Of a DNA stretch of 33,182 nucleotides, positions 30,671 through 33,182 are shown in pieces. Below the pieces are notes generated by a model. The model worked only from the letters and a program-made list of their open reading frames with translations, was not told where the DNA came from and ran no database searches. This stretch comes from Candidatus Thorarchaeota archaeon (GTDB lineage: Archaea; Asgardarchaeota; Thorarchaeia; Thorarchaeales; Thorarchaeaceae): positions 1-33,182 of the forward strand of contig JAEORN010000186.1 of assembly GCA_016840825.1 (NCBI GenBank), given 5' to 3'. Both the position numbers and the translations under genes were made by a program. Position 1 is the stretch's first letter, and each line of letters opens with the position of its first letter.

Positions 30671-33182
30671 TTAGCTCTTCCGCATTTTCTTGATGAAAAC
30701 CACGATTATGACGATGGCGATAGCTCCAACACCACCTATTACAAGGATGATGATGAAAGGATCTATGCCCTCAGTCGAACCAGGATAGCTAAGCGGGTCT
30801 AGTGGGTCGGAACCAGCGATGACCTCAATGCCATCTAGGTAGGTATCTGTGTCACTATCGTCATTTAACGGATCCGTTCCAAGTTTTATCTCGAATGCAT
30901 CGATGAGATTATCGTTGTCTGTATCGATGCGAAGTGGATCCGTACCATAGTACAGCTCATCCAGATCGTCGAGACCATCGTAATCTGTGTCTCCTACAGA
31001 GATACCGAGCTCATCGATGATCGCGCGAAGCGCATCGAAGTCCTCAATGTGCGTTGCATTGATGGAATTCAACGCAGCAATATTGCCAGATATCAGAGCC
31101 GCCAATACGTCTAACTGCGCAGAGTTAGCATTGACAGATGTTATCACGCTCAGCAGCAAGGTGGCATTCCCTTCGACATAGGTGAATAGAGTCTCTATTG
31201 CGGTGTGATTACCATCCAACCAAGCAAGTATCTGGGTGAGGTCTGTGGGTTCGAGTGCATTCACTTGATCAATTACATTCAACAATAGAGTTTCATTCCC
31301 TGCTGCCCAAGTAATAAGGTTCTGAATGAGGGTTGTATTTCCATCAAGGTCCGCATATATCATATCGTACCAGACCTGCGGTATCGCAGGATATGAGAAC
31401 GCATCGTTTGGATCAGAACCATATGCAATTTCGTAGGCATCAAGGAAGTTATCGTTGTCACTATCGATCGAAAAGGCATTCGTATTTAGTATGAGTTCAG
31501 TGAGATCAGGGAGTGAGTCGCCATCTGAATCAATATCGAATATTGCTAGGAATCCGTCATCGATAGGATCTGGAGTCGCATTGTATGCTAGATACGTAGG
31601 ATAGTCCGTCGAGTTCGTGTATCCTGCCACATATACTCTACCATCATAGACATCAACGCTCCTACCATAGTCCTCACCAGATCCACCAATGCACGTGCTA
31701 TACAGGAGGGTTTGGCCATCAGCTGCAAACACTGTAACAAATGCGTCAGTAGATGCCAGATCGCATGCCGAGGTATGCCCAATAGTAAATGGGAAGTCAG
31801 GCGAATCGGTCTGCCCAGCTACATATACAATGCTATTCTCAACCGAGATTGCATAGGGCACCACAGATTCGGATGCTGTCAGGTATGTGCTGTACACAAG
31901 TGTGGAGTGGTCAACGTTCACCTTTGCAACAAAGCCTGAGGAATTGAATAAACTTAGCTTCTCAGGATACATTGCGTTCTTCACTGGGAAATCAAATGAT
32001 TCTGTGAACCCAGTGACCCACACGAAACCTCTCTCGACAGCTAATGCTGATATTGCATCAGTAGCGGTTCCACCAAGGTAGCTACTGAAGAGGATGCTTC
32101 TTCCATCCAAAGAGAACTTTGTCAGGAAGCCCTCAACCCCACTTGCAGAATTATCAATTTCATTCAATAGCGGAAAATTGATCGAGTAGGTAATACCACC
32201 CACATAGGCGTATCCATTCTCCACTGCAACTGCAAGACCATAGTCCACGCTTGCCCCTCCAAGGTAGGTACTATAGATAAGCGACTGACCATCGACATCG
32301 AATTTCGTGAGGAATGCCATGGGAGTTGAGGGAGTAGCATTGTTGTAGGCATTAACACGCGGGAAATCGGTGCTAGTGGTCGCACCAGTGATGTAGGCAT
32401 ACCCCCATTCAACATAGATATCATAGATGTTGTCTGAACTGGATCCTCCAAAGAATGTACTGTACTCTGGTTGAAATCCATTTGACATCAGCTTCAAGAG
32501 AAAGCCATCTTGCGAGCCACTGAGTGTATAATCATATGCGGCGTAAAGAGGGAAATTTGTTGAGCTTGTATACCCTACGATGAATACGGATCCTTCGTAT
32601 ACTGCCATACCTTGTAGAGTATCACTAGACGAACCTCCTACAAAGGTACTGTAGACGATTGACTGACCATCCTCGGACATCTTGACGATGAACACGTCGC
32701 GGCTTGTGAAAAGAGTGGAGTGCCAAGCATCCACCATCGGGAAGTTAGGTGAGGTTGTAATCCCACCTAGATAGATGAAGCCATCTTGGACTATTACTGA
32801 GTGGATCTGGTCGGACTCTGCACCACCTAGATAAGATCCATACGCTAGAGCATAATCAATAGGAATTGTCGCTCCGGGGAATGAATAGGCATCAAGTGGG
32901 TCACTTCCCTGCTCAATCTCGTATGCATCACTGTAATTGTCGTTATCTGAATCGCTCAGAAATGGATTTGTTCCATACGATAACTCATCAGGATCTGAAA
33001 GACCATCCATATCGCTATCATCCACGAAGACGCTCACGATACAATCTGGTTGGATGGAACCACCGAATGAAAAGTCATAGGGATTGACGGTAGGAAAGTC
33101 GGAGGATTTTGTGTAGCCTGTTACATAGGCATAGCTATTCTCTACAGCTATTCCCTGGCCAATGTCGTCGTTTGCCCCTCCA
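30671..33182 (-). CDS. Giant SBBP beta-propeller/thrombospondin-3 surface protein (5' truncated by window edge)
   Basis: The reading frame stays open to the right edge, so the gene continues beyond it; the first in-frame GTG is at 33037, but SBBP sequence lies upstream of it. In N-to-C order there is a partial SBBP blade ('GYTKSSDFPTV'), a calcium-binding TSP3 repeat ('DSDMDGLSDPDELSYGTNPF'), seven more SBBP blades of about 60-66 residues ('YSTYLGG...D...GYAYVTGYT.S.DFP'), another TSP3 pair, a helical sequon-rich stalk ('GNETLLLNVIDQVNALEPTD'), three more Asp-rich TSP3 units, and a C-terminal TM helix (about residues 760-782 of the 788 after that GTG) with KKMRKS. It is a cell-surface propeller on a Ca2+-stiffened stalk, perhaps an adhesin or S-layer-associated protein. 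The ligand is unknown. Confidence 0.88.
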   Translation of the reverse strand, partial: GGANDDIGQGIAVENSYAYVTGYTKSSDFPTVNPYDFSFGGSIQPDCIVSVFVDDSDMDGLSDPDELSYGTNPFLSDSDNDNYSDAYEIEQGSDPLDAYSFPGATIPIDYALAYGSYLGGAESDQIHSVIVQDGFIYLGGITTSPNFPMVDAWHSTLFTSRDVFIVKMSEDGQSIVYSTFVGGSSSDTLQGMAVYEGSVFIVGYTSSTNFPLYAAYDYTLSGSQDGFLLKLMSNGFQPEYSTFFGGSSSDNIYDIYVEWGYAYITGATTSTDFPRVNAYNNATPSTPMAFLTKFDVDGQSLIYSTYLGGASVDYGLAVAVENGYAYVGGITYSINFPLLNEIDNSASGVEGFLTKFSLDGRSILFSSYLGGTATDAISALAVERGFVWVTGFTESFDFPVKNAMYPEKLSLFNSSGFVAKVNVDHSTLVYSTYLTASESVVPYAISVENSIVYVAGQTDSPDFPFTIGHTSACDLASTDAFVTVFAADGQTLLYSTCIGGSGEDYGRSVDVYDGRVYVAGYTNSTDYPTYLAYNATPDPIDDGFLAIFDIDSDGDSLPDLTELILNTNAFSIDSDNDNFLDAYEIAYGSDPNDAFSYPAIPQVWYDMIYADLDGNTTLIQNLITWAAGNETLLLNVIDQVNALEPTDLTQILAWLDGNHTAIETLFTYVEGNATLLLSVITSVNANSAQLDVLAALISGNIAALNSINATHIEDFDALRAIIDELGISVGDTDYDGLDDLDELYYGTDPLRIDTDNDNLIDAFEIKLGTDPLNDDSDTDTYLDGIEVIAGSDPLDPLSYPGSTEGIDPFIIILVIGGVGAIAIVIIVVFIKKMRKS

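Noticed and set aside
30671..33182. SBBP and TSP3 repeats considered as a CRISPR-like or mobile array
   Set aside because: The repeats are in-frame protein repeats of about 60 residues with diverged DNA; there are no short identical repeats with unique spacers, and no transposase or integrase is seen anywhere in the window.

Overview
The window reads as archaeal chromosome, most likely from an Asgard-type archaeon (Thorarchaeota- or Lokiarchaeota-like). This is inferred from gene content, because no rRNA or other phylogenetic marker is present. Supporting signs are soluble HdrABC/MvhD-type proteins, a crenarchaeal-style single-domain SSB with an RGG tail, a NosD-like beta-helix protein and a huge SBBP/thrombospondin-3 protein (both with a C-terminal membrane anchor), arrestin-fold proteins, an LRR protein, and promoters with TATA boxes about 25-35 bp before first genes. 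First genes look leaderless or nearly so. Internal operon genes use strong GGAGG-type Shine-Dalgarno sites and often GTG or TTG starts. Gene density is very high, and no gene-free stretch exceeds about 250 bp.

Layout. 1-974 (+): two coupled arrestin-like genes, the first cut by the window edge. 1049-2488 (+): an EutA-type B12-enzyme reactivase with no EutBC nearby. 2485-3615 (-): a membrane-anchored extracytoplasmic PepSY-like protein. 3720-4610 (+): a two-domain GNAT acetyltransferase. 4668-7158 (+): an operon of MscS channel, CorA Mg2+ channel and hotdog acyl-CoA thioesterase. 7234-12368 (-): a six-gene electron-transfer operon, hdrC-hdrB-QmoA-like hdrA-full-length hdrA-mvhD-small protein, with nearly every junction overlapping. 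12580-15923 (-): two sensor-kinase-like genes directly upstream of it. 16055-19102 (+): a 1015-aa beta-helix surface protein. 19107-21524 (-): a Lon-type AAA+ protease. 21582-22547 (+): a CPBP membrane protease. 22599-22988 (-): an MscL-like channel. 23127-23681 (-): SSB. 23898-25484 (+): a secreted membrane-anchored M24 peptidase. 25564-26787 (+): an LRR protein. 26780-27406 (-): a DUF998-like membrane protein. 27639-28088 (-): a DUF3795-like Cys-rich protein. 28197-29846 (-): a flavin reductase-like protein and an extended SDR. 30020-30607 (+): an unknown protein. 30671 to the right edge (-): a giant SBBP/TSP3 surface protein.

The most interesting region is 7.2-15.9 kb on the minus strand. 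The upstream kinase (580 aa) has intact ATP-binding N, G1 and G2 boxes but a Ser where the phospho-accepting His should be, and it ends in a thioredoxin/glutaredoxin-like domain with a CxxC. The downstream 7-8-TM kinase keeps the His but has lost all recognisable ATP-binding boxes. The two have complementary defects and lie back to back, which suggests a trans-phosphorylating, possibly redox-sensing split kinase next to a heterodisulfide-reductase/Qmo-like electron-transfer operon. In that operon the two HdrA-type proteins are also complementary: one lacks the N-terminal domain, the other lacks the Cys pair after the FAD motif. The functional link is inference from position and motifs.
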